DNA of 64,000 bases. Origin: Acidiluteibacter sp963716125. Lineage in GTDB: Bacteria > Bacteroidota > Bacteroidia > Flavobacteriales_E > Vicingaceae. Of this stretch, positions 20,801 to 29,814 are shown piece by piece; positions within the stretch are counted from its first letter, which is position 1; every line of letters begins with the position of its first letter. The stretch covers positions 3,038,001 through 3,102,000 of the forward strand of contig OY970294.1 of the NCBI GenBank assembly GCA_963716125.1, in the 5' to 3' direction. The position numbers and the translations under genes are program-made. Under the pieces are notes generated by a model. It had not been told where the DNA came from and searched no databases. It saw only the letters and a program-made list of their open reading frames with translations.

Positions 20801-21472
20801 TGATTTATTACCTATCCAATTCACTCTATGATTCGTTCTTCCTACTCTATCTTCTTTTACAGGATCAGGATCAATTGGCTCTAAATACTTCACCAATGGA
20901 TGAGAAGCTAAATTAATTAGTTGGTCTTGATCAATATTGATTGTTGTCAGATGAGAGAAGTCATATTTACTAATAATCTCTCCATTTAAACTCTTTACGT
21001 AATTGATTATATTTTCATTATTAAACTCGGCTAAAGTTTGCATAATGACTTTCACCTTACTCCCATTCACAGCATGCTCAGGAAAGTTTTCTGATGCTAA
21101 TTGATAGTCCATCTTAAATTTTGGCATCACTACATATAATCCATCAATAGAATTATCTTTCAACTCATTTAGTTTTGTTTTGGATTTTATTTTAACCAAA
21201 AAAGTATTGTTACTTATAAATCCCAGTATATTTATTCCTTTTTTAACCAAAAGTGTTTTCTGTGCTGAAGTCGGCACTTTTTGAAAATGTGCATAAACAT
21301 AGTAAGCATCCATGTATTTTGACATTTCTAAATCATCATAAGTGATAGAATTAATGTTAGCATTTAATTCATAATCAGCAGATTTTAAATTAATTATTGC
21401 AGTATTGTTTTGGGCAGACATATTTAAAAATGTCATACAAAAGAAAGTAAAAAGTAAAGTAGAATATTTCAT
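17894..21472 (-). CDS. Secreted S8 (subtilisin-like) serine peptidase with T9SS sorting domain
   Basis: An 1192-residue secreted protease. Signal peptide about 1-20 (ending SAQ). The S8 catalytic domain spans about 230-500: Asp near 241-242 (SIGDDGEIGPH), His270 (SRGSHGDHVAG) and Ser435 (NSGTSMAAPG). Downstream are a P-domain/jelly-roll-like region (about 505-615), an Fn3-like module (about 715-780), a CARDB-like module (about 800-890) and a MAM-like domain (about 900-1095). The end is a T9SS type A signal (IKIYPNPTQGIFYVDF...GIYFLKITSKG). It probably degrades protein outside the cell and feeds the S46, S37 and M1 peptidases nearby. It is monocistronic, with its own terminator. Confidence 0.9.
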   Translation of the reverse strand: MKYSTLLFTFFCMTFLNMSAQNNTAIINLKSADYELNANINSITYDDLEMSKYMDAYYVYAHFQKVPTSAQKTLLVKKGINILGFISNNTFLVKIKSKTKLNELKDNSIDGLYVVMPKFKMDYQLASENFPEHAVNGSKVKVIMQTLAEFNNENIINYVKSLNGEIISKYDFSHLTTINIDQDQLINLASHPLVKYLEPIDPDPVKEDRVGRTNHRVNWIGNKSINGISYNGSGVWMSIGDDGEIGPHIDFTGRVDQSGISSSRGSHGDHVAGIAIGAGNLDPRARGMAWGADLRYKDVFDAIFDAPIEYINPGIVATSLSYGNGCNAGYTSFAQTVDQQVRQMPNLMHIFSSGNSGTSNCGYGAGSGWGNITGGNKSAKNVIAVGNLNEYDILAGTSSRGPATDGRIKPDVCANGTQVYSVFPNNSYVNNSGTSMAAPGASGTYTALVHAFKELNSDTVPPSALMKATMMNTADDLGNKGPDFSFGWGRINARKALEVFENNTYVFDTISQGDTNSHTIPIPSNVKELKVMVYWNDYEAASNATTALVNNLDMNVDDGSPALKLPYILNSAPNASTLNSPATNGVDNLNNMEQVVLENPAAGSITVNVIGKTIPQGPQGYVVVYTYLKDDIIVTYPAGGESLTPYTVEVIRWDTYDTTGSFAVEYSADSGSTWTTLATVFASRRFFNWTVPNTVSSQALIKVSRNGISGESQLPFNIMSEPTNLNITSVCPNDFTITWNPVTGATAYDVYILGNKFMDSVMTVTTNSAVVSHPLSSETWVSVSAKGGNAKSERAIAIFKAPVTKNCVLNDDVKIEAVLNPGGNSFFDCINNNNMTVKVLLKNSGLTPKTNINLTYKFNGVSSVVENFSDTIAPNDTASFTFSSTINLTSGVNQFAVYLDSSDQNIYNDTIYSDFEVYTSTSVTAPYDQPFDGFGNCGTSQNCELEVCNLTQGWLNLENTVWDDFDFRVNAGGTPSTGTGPANDNTQNNSTGKYLYIESSACFDKTAELITPCLDLTSGISPEASIYYHMYGTDMGDLHFDVLHNGLWIEDVITPIIGNQGNQWKQAKIDLTPYIGTKVNVKFRILTGSAFTSDIALDDFKLVDTLVTAINENALAGIKIYPNPTQGIFYVDFGTEVSNTQMELFDVKGQLIFTQTAINRNEKIDLSNQNKGIYFLKITSKGQIKNMKIVVQ

Positions 21473-21566
21473 TTATTTATATTTTATAGTTGAATGGAAC
21501 AAGATAAGATTTTTTTAATTCGAATTTGCAGGCTAGGCCGCAAAAAATCATTTATCATGTAAAAAA

Positions 21567-21595
21567 GACCATCCCGACAAATCGGAATGGTCTCA
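21567..21595 (-). terminator. Probable terminator of the acidic exported protein gene
   Basis: An imperfect stem (AGACCATCCCGA / TCGGAATGGTCT with one mismatch, loop CAAA). Read leftwards a T run follows (complement of 21561-21566). It sits between the leftward 131-residue gene and the subtilase start. Confidence 0.65.
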
Positions 21596-21696
21596 ACCAA
21601 CACTACTAAAAGTTATACAAACAATTTAAATCCCCATTTAAAATTGCTCTACCTACTTTTAATCTTAAATGTCTTAGGTTTGGTTAACCACAGTTG

Positions 21697-22092
21697 TTAT
21701 TCTGGTGATTCAGTAGCACTTTGCTCTTCAATAATTGTTTCTTCAATCACAGCATCCTCTTGCTTCATATCGCTATCAGGATTAGATTCCATCGACTCTT
21801 CTACCACTATAATCTCAGGTGCAGATTCCATCTCAACTTCTTCTACATTACCTTCAGAAGATTTTTCCATTTCTCTAACTTCTTTTGATTTGGTAGTATC
21901 TTGTGTATTAATAGCCAATAAATCATTGTTATCGTTCATTTGAATTAAATTCAATGAAGTTTCAGATTTAACGGTATCTTTTGGTATTGCAGTAGTATCG
22001 CTTCCAATAGTTGTATCAGATTGCGCACTTGCTCCAAATGCAAAAAATAAACTTAAAATGCCTGTGGTAATTGTTGCTTTTATCGTTTTCAT
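21697..22092 (-). CDS. Small acidic exported protein of unknown function
   Basis: A 131-residue protein with a clear signal peptide (about 1-23, ending GASAQ). The mature part is low-complexity and rich in Glu, Asp, Ser and Thr, with no folded domain that I recognise. I consider it a real gene because it has a good signal peptide, an ATG start, a terminator-like hairpin downstream and no overlap with another gene. The composition suggests a disordered periplasmic protein, possibly ion-binding; this is a guess. It lies between the subtilase and the DPP11-type gene, all leftward but with terminators between them. Confidence 0.6.
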   Translation of the reverse strand: MKTIKATITTGILSLFFAFGASAQSDTTIGSDTTAIPKDTVKSETSLNLIQMNDNNDLLAINTQDTTKSKEVREMEKSSEGNVEEVEMESAPEIIVVEESMESNPDSDMKQEDAVIEETIIEEQSATESPE

Positions 22093-22253
22093 AATTTTTC
22101 TGTTTTAATTTCTCTTATCTATAGGTAAATTTTGTACCACAACTTTAAAATCACAAAACAAAGATTTAAATTTTTAATATTGAGCAACTTATGTTTTATT
22201 AATACATTTTTACTGCCTATATTATTTGTAGAATCTTTCTACATTCCACAAAA

Positions 22254-22281
22254 AAATGGGGTGTTATAAAACACCCCATTT
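22254..22281 (-). terminator. Terminator of dpp11
   Basis: A 12-bp perfect stem (AAATGGGGTGTT / AACACCCCATTT) with loop ATAA. Read leftwards it continues into a T run. It lies 26 bp past the stop of the leftward S46 gene. Confidence 0.88.
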
Positions 22282-22307
22282 AAAACTTTTATTTAATATA
22301 TTAAGAT

Positions 22308-24455
22308 TTATTTCACCAATTGCATTTCATTGATGAGTCTATTTGCTCCTGCATATTTGTCAACAACCCATAATATATATCTTACATCTACAGCGATGTT
22401 TCTACATTGATCAGGATCATACATGATATCACTCATAGTTCCTTCCCAATTTCTATCGAAGTTTAAACCAATCAATTCACCTTCGTCATTTAAAATAGGT
22501 GAACCCGAGTTGCCTCCTGTAGTATGATTGGAGGCGATAAAACAAACATGTAATTCTCCATCTTCAGCGTAATTGCCAAAATCTTTCGCTTTTATTTTAT
22601 CAATCATATCTTGTGGTAAAACAAAATCCTTATTATCCGGATCGTATTTTTCTAAAATTCCTGTTGCGGTTGTAAAAAAATCATATTTCACAGCATCCCT
22701 AGGTTCATAAGTATCCACTTGACCATAAGCTAACCTCAGCGTGCTATTTGCATCAGGATAATATCGAGCTGGCACTAACTCTCTTAAACCTTTCACATAT
22801 AACTTACTTAATTTCTCAATCTCATCATTCAATCTATTGTATTCAGGACTTATATTTTCTATATAATTATTCCAAAGATTTTCTGAAACAATGTAAGCTG
22901 GATCTTTCAAGATAGTTTTAGCAGCTTTTTTATTGTAATTATCTAATAATTCGAGCACATCCTCCTTTGAAGCAAAAATAGTTTTTGCATAAACCCTTTT
23001 TGAATAGGCTTCAAAATTATTTTTATATTTTGAATTTATCGTACTAAAGATAGAAGGTAAATACGACTTGGGAGCTTCTTTAGAATATTTCTCCATTAAT
23101 TCCTCAAAAAGCTGTTGGTCTAATTCTTTGTCATAATCTTTATAGAACCTTTCCACTTTAGACTTTAAATCATTTATATGATCTTGTGAAAATTCTTTAC
23201 CATCAGCCAAATCTTTTAAATCTTTATTAAAGGTTCTAGCTATACTCACTATATCTAATCCTCTATAAGCTATTTCAATAAAATAATCTCTTGCTAAAGC
23301 CACATCTTTTAATTGAGCATATTGAATTTTCATAGCCGGCAAAATATCCAAATAACTTTGATTTGCTGCCACATTAGCTGCATCCGTAAAAGTCTGCTCC
23401 TCTGTTTTCTTTACTTCAATCGCATTTAAACGATCTAATCCTCTATTTTCGCCAATCCATTTTTTCCAATAATTACTCATTCTCGCATATTTCGCAGCAT
23501 ACTTAATTCTTACTTCATCACTTTCACGCATATGCTTATCCATAATGTCCAAAATATTTCTACGAATGGATATCATAGCAGGATTTTCAACATTTTTAAT
23601 TAAGTCAATAGCGTAAGATGATAAATATTCTTGAGTACGACCAGGAAAACCATAAACCATTGTAAAATCTCCTTTTTCAACACCTGAAGTTGCTATTTTT
23701 AAATGTTTTGGTGCTTTATAAGGTACATTTTCATCGCATGGTTCTGCAGGTTCATTATTTTTATCTGCATAAATTCTAAAAATCGAAAAATCTCCAGTAT
23801 GACGAGGCCACATCCAATTGTCTTCATCTCCACCAAACTTACCTATTGAAGACGGTGGCGCTCCCACTAAACGAATATCTTTATAGGTTTTGGTAATAAA
23901 CATATAATATTCATTTCCATAAAAAAATGGCTTAATTACTGCTTCGTTTGATGTTCCTTCAGTAGCCTTTTTGGCAATTTCGGCAATATTCTTTTTGATT
24001 AACGCTTCACTTTCATTTTCAGTCAACTCAACGCTAACTCCTTCAAAAACATCAGCAGTGACATCCTCCATTCTTACAATAAAAGTTGCAGTTAAACCCG
24101 GGTTTTTTAGTTCATCCTTAAAATCCTTTGCCCAATATCCATTCGTCAGATAATCATTTTCTACTGAAGAGTGATATTGAATTTGTCCATATCCGCAATG
24201 GTGATTGGTTAAAACTAAACCCTGATCTGAGATAATTTCGCCAGTGCAAAATCCGCCAAAAGAAATAATTGCATCTTTTAAACTAGATTGATTAACACTG
24301 TAAATATCTTCGGCAGTGAGCTTTAATCCCATGCTTTGCATATCATCTTGATTTAATTTTTTAAGTAATAGTGGCAACCACATTCCTTCTTTAGCAAAAG
24401 AAGTGGAAATGATAATGAAAAGTGCTACAAAAAGGCTTGTTAGATTTTTAATCAT
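22308..24455 (-). CDS. dpp11: S46 family dipeptidyl-peptidase, DPP11-type
   Basis: A 715-residue periplasmic peptidase with a signal peptide (about 1-21, ending SFA-K). All S46 motifs are present: GGFCTGEIISDQG, NHHCGYG (His), WMWPRHTGDF (Asp region) and GGNSGSP (Ser). Eighteen residues after the Ser is Arg (NFDRNWE). This matches Arg673 of P. gingivalis DPP11, which binds Asp/Glu at P1, so it should release N-terminal dipeptides with an acidic second residue. It is clearly related to the DPP7-type gene 6 kb away but much diverged, so the pair is an old duplication. The gene is monocistronic. Confidence 0.92.
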   Translation of the reverse strand: MIKNLTSLFVALFIIISTSFAKEGMWLPLLLKKLNQDDMQSMGLKLTAEDIYSVNQSSLKDAIISFGGFCTGEIISDQGLVLTNHHCGYGQIQYHSSVENDYLTNGYWAKDFKDELKNPGLTATFIVRMEDVTADVFEGVSVELTENESEALIKKNIAEIAKKATEGTSNEAVIKPFFYGNEYYMFITKTYKDIRLVGAPPSSIGKFGGDEDNWMWPRHTGDFSIFRIYADKNNEPAEPCDENVPYKAPKHLKIATSGVEKGDFTMVYGFPGRTQEYLSSYAIDLIKNVENPAMISIRRNILDIMDKHMRESDEVRIKYAAKYARMSNYWKKWIGENRGLDRLNAIEVKKTEEQTFTDAANVAANQSYLDILPAMKIQYAQLKDVALARDYFIEIAYRGLDIVSIARTFNKDLKDLADGKEFSQDHINDLKSKVERFYKDYDKELDQQLFEELMEKYSKEAPKSYLPSIFSTINSKYKNNFEAYSKRVYAKTIFASKEDVLELLDNYNKKAAKTILKDPAYIVSENLWNNYIENISPEYNRLNDEIEKLSKLYVKGLRELVPARYYPDANSTLRLAYGQVDTYEPRDAVKYDFFTTATGILEKYDPDNKDFVLPQDMIDKIKAKDFGNYAEDGELHVCFIASNHTTGGNSGSPILNDEGELIGLNFDRNWEGTMSDIMYDPDQCRNIAVDVRYILWVVDKYAGANRLINEMQLVK

Positions 24456-24544
24456 GCTTAAATTTGTTGGAGTGAATATATTTATATTTACAATTGAATT
24501 AAAGCGTAAAAATAAGGGATTTCATTTTAATTAGACCTGAAGAT

Positions 24545-24949
24545 ATGACAGCAAGCGAACAAAACATTGAAATTAATAGAATTCAAAAAGAAATTGAAAA
24601 GTATATTGCTCTAAAACAGAGTAACATTATCTTTGATTTTAATCAACATAATAATGAGATAAATTTAGATGTAGTGACCGTTAATCCTCGTCATCATCAG
24701 TCTTTTCTTTTTCACAGTTCTGTAGGAGCAACTAAAGTGGAAGCTTTAAATAAAATGCTCAACTACATTAAAAATTATAAAGACAAAGAAAGTTCTTATA
24801 CTATTCAATGGTCATTAAAAGACAAACAGGAGTTACACACTTCTTATTTTAGAGCTACTAATATAATGGATGCCATCGAAAAATTGTTTTATGGTAATGA
24901 TCCGAGCTCAATCATCATCTTTAGTGTGGTTTTGAATCCAATTACTTAA
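24545..24949 (+). CDS. Conserved-looking protein of unknown function
   Basis: A 134-residue soluble protein that I do not recognise. It has an N-terminal helix (about 1-25), then strands and helices suggesting an alpha/beta fold, and a repeated-looking KVEALNKMLNYI / NIMDAIEKLFYG helix pair. There is no signal peptide. Its TAA and the ATG of the next gene overlap at 24949, so the two are almost certainly co-translated. It is divergent from dpp11 over 89 bp. Confidence 0.7.
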   Translation: MTASEQNIEINRIQKEIEKYIALKQSNIIFDFNQHNNEINLDVVTVNPRHHQSFLFHSSVGATKVEALNKMLNYIKNYKDKESSYTIQWSLKDKQELHTSYFRATNIMDAIEKLFYGNDPSSIIIFSVVLNPIT

Positions 24950-25992
24950 TGACTGAACCTAAATTCATCCCATTTCATAAAATTAAAGATCAAGAGGTTA
25001 TAGTTGTTGATGGAATTCATCCCAATGCTTTAGTATTATCTCATTGGAAAGGTGGAAATGTTCACAATTCAATAGCAGCTGATACTTCAGGAGGAATTGT
25101 ATTAAATGCTATTAAAAATAATTTTGAAGGGATAAATAATCCAAAAATATCAGCAACTCATTTTGATATTGATGGTTTTGTTGGAGTTTGGGCTTTGTTT
25201 CATAAAGAGTTGGCAATGCAACACTTTGACGTATTGAAAGAACTAGCCATTATTGGAGATTTCAGAGAATTAAATCTTAGTAAAGAAGGTAGTCAAGATG
25301 CGTTAAAATTAGCATGTTATTTGAATGCCGAAGAAAAAGAACATTTCTATATTCCATTTGGTGAAAAGGAGGAAATCAAATTGTGTGAAGAAAAATTCAT
25401 TTATTTCTTAGAACAATTTGCGGATGTTTTGCTTCACACAGAAAAGTATCAATCCATTTGGGAGAAAGAATACAACCAAGTTATATCGGATTATAAAATT
25501 ATTCATTCAGATAATTCTCAAATAACTAATTATTCTGAAGTTGGATTGCAATGTATCAATACTAAAAAACCTGTACATTATTATGCGCTTTTTAGTGCTT
25601 CAAATGGTTTTGATAGTGTGCTTTCTATTTATGATGACAATAAATATGAGTTAGAATATAAATATACCACTTGGGTAGATATTGTATCAAGATCTACTTT
25701 GCCAAGAGTAACTTTAAAACTGCTCTGTGATCAACTCAACAATATTGAGCAATCAGATTATCAGTGGCAAGTAGATTCTGTTTCTGATACAGGGCCCATC
25801 TTAAGGTTGGAGAAAGATGGAATTTCGAAAGCTGAACGCTATGCAAATCCTACCGACAGAGAAATTTATAGCTCCTCCATTGATCCAGCTATTTTTGAAA
25901 GATTGATTGTTGATTTTTTCAAATATGCCTATAGAAATATTGCAGCTAAAAAGTTTTGGACTTGGAAAGAGGTTCGGAGCTTGGAGTTTTAA
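24949..25992 (+). CDS. Protein of unknown function, possibly DUF6687-like
   Basis: A 347-residue cytoplasmic protein. Notable stretches are VVDGIHPNALVLSHWKGGN, SIAADTSGGIVLNAI and ATHFDIDGFVGVWALF. The HFDIDG motif resembles metal-binding Asp motifs of DHH-like phosphoesterases, which is only a suggestion. I associate the pattern loosely with DUF6687. It overlaps the preceding 134-residue gene by one base and the two form a bicistronic unit. No signal peptide or membrane segment. Confidence 0.6.
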   Translation: MTEPKFIPFHKIKDQEVIVVDGIHPNALVLSHWKGGNVHNSIAADTSGGIVLNAIKNNFEGINNPKISATHFDIDGFVGVWALFHKELAMQHFDVLKELAIIGDFRELNLSKEGSQDALKLACYLNAEEKEHFYIPFGEKEEIKLCEEKFIYFLEQFADVLLHTEKYQSIWEKEYNQVISDYKIIHSDNSQITNYSEVGLQCINTKKPVHYYALFSASNGFDSVLSIYDDNKYELEYKYTTWVDIVSRSTLPRVTLKLLCDQLNNIEQSDYQWQVDSVSDTGPILRLEKDGISKAERYANPTDREIYSSSIDPAIFERLIVDFFKYAYRNIAAKKFWTWKEVRSLEF

Positions 25993-26144
25993 TGGTGTAA
26001 AATATATAAATCCTAAGTTTCCTCCAAAGCGGGACAGGCACCCGAGTGCCCCGACAACTGTTCGGGGTTCAATCAGAGATTGAAGCTTCTCGGTTTTCCT
26101 AAGAATTTATTTCATTTTCCAAGAACAAAAATTCAAGGGACTTG

Positions 26145-26217
26145 TTTCAAACTAAATTTCGTTTATCCTAAAATCACTTTTTATTAGGAAAATAATGATT
26201 TTAGATTTGGTTTGAAA
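26145..26217. repeat. Nested inverted repeat in the 307-bp gap before the S37 gene
   Basis: Outer arms TTTCAAACTAAAT (26145-26157) and ATTTGGTTTGAAA (26205-26217) match at 12 of 13 positions. Inner arms TAAAATCA (26169-26176) and TGATTTTA (26196-26203) match perfectly. The gap also holds a smaller GC-rich hairpin, CCCCGA / TCGGGG, near 26050-26070. There is no T run after either, so ordinary termination is not obvious. Nothing else is seen in 25993-26299 apart from the probable S37 promoter. Confidence 0.65.
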
Positions 26218-26299
26218 AAGTAAATAAAAAAAACTGATAATCATATTAAAGATTTTGTTGCACAATATTGCTTATTTTTAGGATTTAAAATAAATCCGA

Positions 26300-27583
26300 A
26301 TGAAAAGAATTTTATTTACTCTATTCCTTGCAGTTAGCATTTCAATTAGTGCTCAGGAATCCACTTTAGAAGAACAACTTTATGACCTTCCTGATGTAAT
26401 TTTTAAAAAAATAGCAACACCTGAAGGTTTTGAAGCGGCTTATGTAATTAAAGTAAAACAAGCTGTAGATCATAAAAACCCTGCTAAAGGTTATTTTTAT
26501 CAAAGAGCGTATTTGAGTCATAAAGGTTTTGATAGACCAACAGTTATGGTGACTCAAGGTTACTCAAGCAATCGAAATAGAATCACTGAAGTGGCTGAAT
26601 TAGTCGATGGTAATCAAATTGATATTGAACATCGTTATTTTGGAGAAAGTGTTCCAGATTCTATTGATTATAGATATCTTAACCTAGAGCAAGCCACCGC
26701 CGATTTGCATCATATCAATGAAATTTTTAGAGAAATCTATCAACAAAAATGGTTGAGCACCGGAATTAGCAAAGGTGGACAAACAACTATTTTTTACAGA
26801 TATTTCTTCCCTAATGATGTGGATGTGAGCATTCCTTATGTGGCTCCACTCAATAGAAGTTTGGAAGACAAAAGAATCTACACTTTTCTAGATACGGTAG
26901 GCAGCGATGAATGTAGAGCTAAGATAAAAGCTGTTCAAAAAAGATTATTGACGGATAGAGACGAAGTTTTACCCTTATTGAAATGGTACACTTACGGTGC
27001 AAAACTGACTTTTAATTACCTCACATTTGAGCAAGCTTTTGAGTATGCTATTTTAGAATATCCATTTTCTTTTTGGCAGTGGGGAAGCAAATGCGAAGAT
27101 ATTCCTAATGCTGATGCACCCATTGAAGAAGTGTTGTATCATTTTGTAAGTATTTCAGGATTAGATTTTTTCTCAGATGCAAGCATGAAAGCTTATGCCT
27201 CTCATTATTATCAAGCAGGTGCTCAAATGGGCTATTATGGTTATGATATTTCAGATTTCAAAGGTTTGATTAAAGCTTTACCAACAGATAAAAATCCTTC
27301 AGCAGTTTTTATGCCTAACAAAATGAAGGAAAGTTTGAAAAATGATGTGCCTTTGAAAACAGAAGAATGGTTAAAAAAGAATGGCAATCGTTTCATTTAT
27401 ATCAATGGAAATTCTGATACTTGGTCGGCGACAGCAGTTAGACCCACTAAAGGTGTGGACGCCTTATGGTTTTTCTTAAATGGCAGAGATCATGGAGCTG
27501 CGCGTATTAAAAATATGACCACAGAAGAAAGAGCTAAAATGGTAGATGCATTAGAACGTTGGTTAAAAATAGAAATTGAATAG
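26300..27583 (+). CDS. Secreted S37 family (PS-10-type) tripeptidyl aminopeptidase
   Basis: A 427-residue exported alpha/beta-hydrolase-type peptidase with a signal peptide (about 1-18, ending SAQ). It carries IDIEHRYFGES and the nucleophile elbow GISKGGQTTIFYRYF, the pattern of the S28/S37 group; overall length and the PS-10 features favour S37. The catalytic Asp is probably in NGNSDTWS and the His in GRDHGAAR near the C-terminus. S37 enzymes of Streptomyces and Bacteroidota release N-terminal tripeptides. It lies 14 bp before uvrB, so the two may share a transcript, though the functions are unrelated. Confidence 0.85.
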   Translation: MKRILFTLFLAVSISISAQESTLEEQLYDLPDVIFKKIATPEGFEAAYVIKVKQAVDHKNPAKGYFYQRAYLSHKGFDRPTVMVTQGYSSNRNRITEVAELVDGNQIDIEHRYFGESVPDSIDYRYLNLEQATADLHHINEIFREIYQQKWLSTGISKGGQTTIFYRYFFPNDVDVSIPYVAPLNRSLEDKRIYTFLDTVGSDECRAKIKAVQKRLLTDRDEVLPLLKWYTYGAKLTFNYLTFEQAFEYAILEYPFSFWQWGSKCEDIPNADAPIEEVLYHFVSISGLDFFSDASMKAYASHYYQAGAQMGYYGYDISDFKGLIKALPTDKNPSAVFMPNKMKESLKNDVPLKTEEWLKKNGNRFIYINGNSDTWSATAVRPTKGVDALWFFLNGRDHGAARIKNMTTEERAKMVDALERWLKIEIE

Positions 27584-27597
27584 AAAGGAGAATTGAA

Positions 27598-29616
27598 ATG
27601 GATTTTAGATTAGAAGCACCTTTTAAACCTACTGGAGATCAACCGGAAGCAATCAAGCAATTGACTGCAGGTGTGGAAAATGGTGAAGAAGCTCAGACTT
27701 TATTGGGTGTAACAGGCTCAGGGAAAACGTTTTCTATCGCCAATGTTATTCAAAATACACAACGACCAACATTGGTTTTAAGCCATAACAAAACTTTGGC
27801 AGCTCAATTATATACAGAGTTCAAAGCTTTTTTTCCTGATAATGCGGTGGAATATTTTGTTTCTTATTACGATTATTATCAACCTGAAGCATATCTTCCA
27901 GTTTCAGATACTTATATTGAAAAAGATTTATCGATCAATGAAGAAATAGAAAAATTGAGATTGAGTGCTACCTCCTCCCTCCTTTCAGGTAGAAGAGATG
28001 TGATAGTGGTGAGTTCTGTGTCTTGTATTTATGGTATTTCAAATCCTTCAGACTTTAAAGAAAACGTTACTCATATTGATGTTGGTCAAACGATAAGTAG
28101 AAATAAATTATTACACCAATTTGTTGCTGCTTTGTATTCTAGAACAACAGCTGAATTTAAAAGAGGAAACTTTAGAGTAATTGGAGATGTGGTAGATATT
28201 TTTCCTGCTTATGCAGATATTGCCTACAAAATTTCTTTTTGGGGTGATGAAATTGAAGAAATCCATTCCTTCAATCCGATTGATGGAAAAACGATTGAAT
28301 CGTTTGAACATTTATCTATTTATCCGGCTAATATTTTTGTAACCACAAAAGAACGTTTACACGATTCTATCTTTCAAATACAAGATGATTTGGTGAAGCA
28401 AATGGACTATTTTAATAGTATTGGCAAACCTATAGAAGCTAAAAGAATTGAAGATAGAGTTACTTATGATTTAGAAATGATGCGTGAATTGGGATATTGT
28501 TCGGGCATAGAAAACTATTCGAGGTATTTTGATAATCGTCCTCCAGGTAGTCGTCCATTTTGTTTGATGGATTACTTTCCTAATGATTATTTATTAGTGG
28601 TAGATGAGAGCCATGTAACTATATCACAAATAAATGCGATGTATGGCGGAGATAGAAGTAGAAAAACTAATTTGGTAGAATACGGTTTTAGATTGCCTAG
28701 CGCCATTGACAATAGACCATTGAAATTTGCCGAATGGGAAGCCATGCGCAATCAAACCATTTATGTTAGTGCAACTCCTGCAGATTATGAATTGAGAGCT
28801 TCTGAAGGTGTAGTTGTGGAACAATTGATTCGTCCTACTGGTTTGTTGGATCCTGTGATAGATATTCGACCAAGCTTAAACCAGGTAGATGATTTGATGG
28901 AAGAAATTGTTGTTAGAGCAGAAAAAGATGAACGAACCTTAGTAACTACTCTAACCAAAAGAATGGCGGAAGAATTGACGAAATATTTTTCTGATAATGG
29001 AATTAAATGCCGCTACATACATTCAGATGTTGACACTTTAGAAAGAGTTGAAATATTAAGCGAATTGAGAAACGGCGATTTTGATGCTTTAATTGGTGTA
29101 AACCTTTTAAGAGAAGGTTTGGATTTGCCTGAGGTTTCATTAGTTGCCATTTTAGATGCCGATAAAGAAGGTTTTTTACGTTCAGGAAGATCTTTGACAC
29201 AAACAGCAGGCAGGGCAGCAAGAAATGTAAATGGCAAAGTGATATTCTATGCTGATAAGATCACAAATTCCATGCAAAAAACAATGGATGAAACGGAAAG
29301 ACGTAGAGAAAAACAAATCGCCTACAATGATGCTCACGGCTTAAAACCAATGGCATTGAACAAAAAGAAAACCTCTACAATTGGTAAATCCAATGCTACG
29401 ATAGAAAAAGAGGCTAACATATATGAAAGAAATGAAAGAGCATCTATAGCCGCTGATCCAGTAGTAAAATATATGGATGCCAAACAATTGGAAAGAGCCA
29501 TTAGCAGGACCAAAAAAGACATGGAAAAAGCAGCTAAAGATTTAGATTTTATGGAAGCTGCAAGATTGAGAGATGAAATGTTTGAAATGGATAAATTGTT
29601 GAATGCAAAATCATAA
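27598..29616 (+). CDS. uvrB: Excinuclease ABC subunit UvrB
   Basis: A 672-residue DNA-repair helicase-like protein of normal length. Walker A is GVTGSGKT (residues 37-44), followed by the UvrB-specific FVSYYDYYQPEAYLP beta-hairpin that inserts between DNA strands. The VDESH Walker B comes near 330, then the C-terminal helicase domain (GVNLLREGLDLPEVSLVAI; QTAGRAARN). A UVR motif (about 630-665, ending EAARLRDEM) would bind UvrC. It acts with UvrA and UvrC in nucleotide-excision repair in the cytoplasm. ATG start 14 bp after the S37 gene. Confidence 0.98.
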   Translation: MDFRLEAPFKPTGDQPEAIKQLTAGVENGEEAQTLLGVTGSGKTFSIANVIQNTQRPTLVLSHNKTLAAQLYTEFKAFFPDNAVEYFVSYYDYYQPEAYLPVSDTYIEKDLSINEEIEKLRLSATSSLLSGRRDVIVVSSVSCIYGISNPSDFKENVTHIDVGQTISRNKLLHQFVAALYSRTTAEFKRGNFRVIGDVVDIFPAYADIAYKISFWGDEIEEIHSFNPIDGKTIESFEHLSIYPANIFVTTKERLHDSIFQIQDDLVKQMDYFNSIGKPIEAKRIEDRVTYDLEMMRELGYCSGIENYSRYFDNRPPGSRPFCLMDYFPNDYLLVVDESHVTISQINAMYGGDRSRKTNLVEYGFRLPSAIDNRPLKFAEWEAMRNQTIYVSATPADYELRASEGVVVEQLIRPTGLLDPVIDIRPSLNQVDDLMEEIVVRAEKDERTLVTTLTKRMAEELTKYFSDNGIKCRYIHSDVDTLERVEILSELRNGDFDALIGVNLLREGLDLPEVSLVAILDADKEGFLRSGRSLTQTAGRAARNVNGKVIFYADKITNSMQKTMDETERRREKQIAYNDAHGLKPMALNKKKTSTIGKSNATIEKEANIYERNERASIAADPVVKYMDAKQLERAISRTKKDMEKAAKDLDFMEAARLRDEMFEMDKLLNAKS

Positions 29617-29814
29617 TTGAGAATGGATATTAACAATGGACAATTTGAAAGTAATGAATTAACATTCAATTTAAACGAAACACTTTTTAGAACTGTTAGA
29701 TAAATGTGGTTAATTAAAATAAATAAGAATTCATCTTGTCATAGGTTTAAAAACCCAAGCAGACCTATCACTTTTAGTTTGAAGGGTGTAAACCATTCGA
29801 ATCGGGAAGTTAAA

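Noticed and set aside
26040..26070. tRNA-like GTTC sequence near a hairpin
   Set aside because: No acceptor stem, anticodon arm or CCA-type end can be fitted around it.
29334..29669. Leftward frame of 111 codons over the end of uvrB
   Set aside because: It is antisense to the conserved UVR motif region of uvrB and has no independent support.
29704..29814. Longer start for the exported unknown protein after uvrB
   Set aside because: The 37 extra residues put a hydrophilic stretch before the signal peptide, which would block export; the ATG at 29815 is better.
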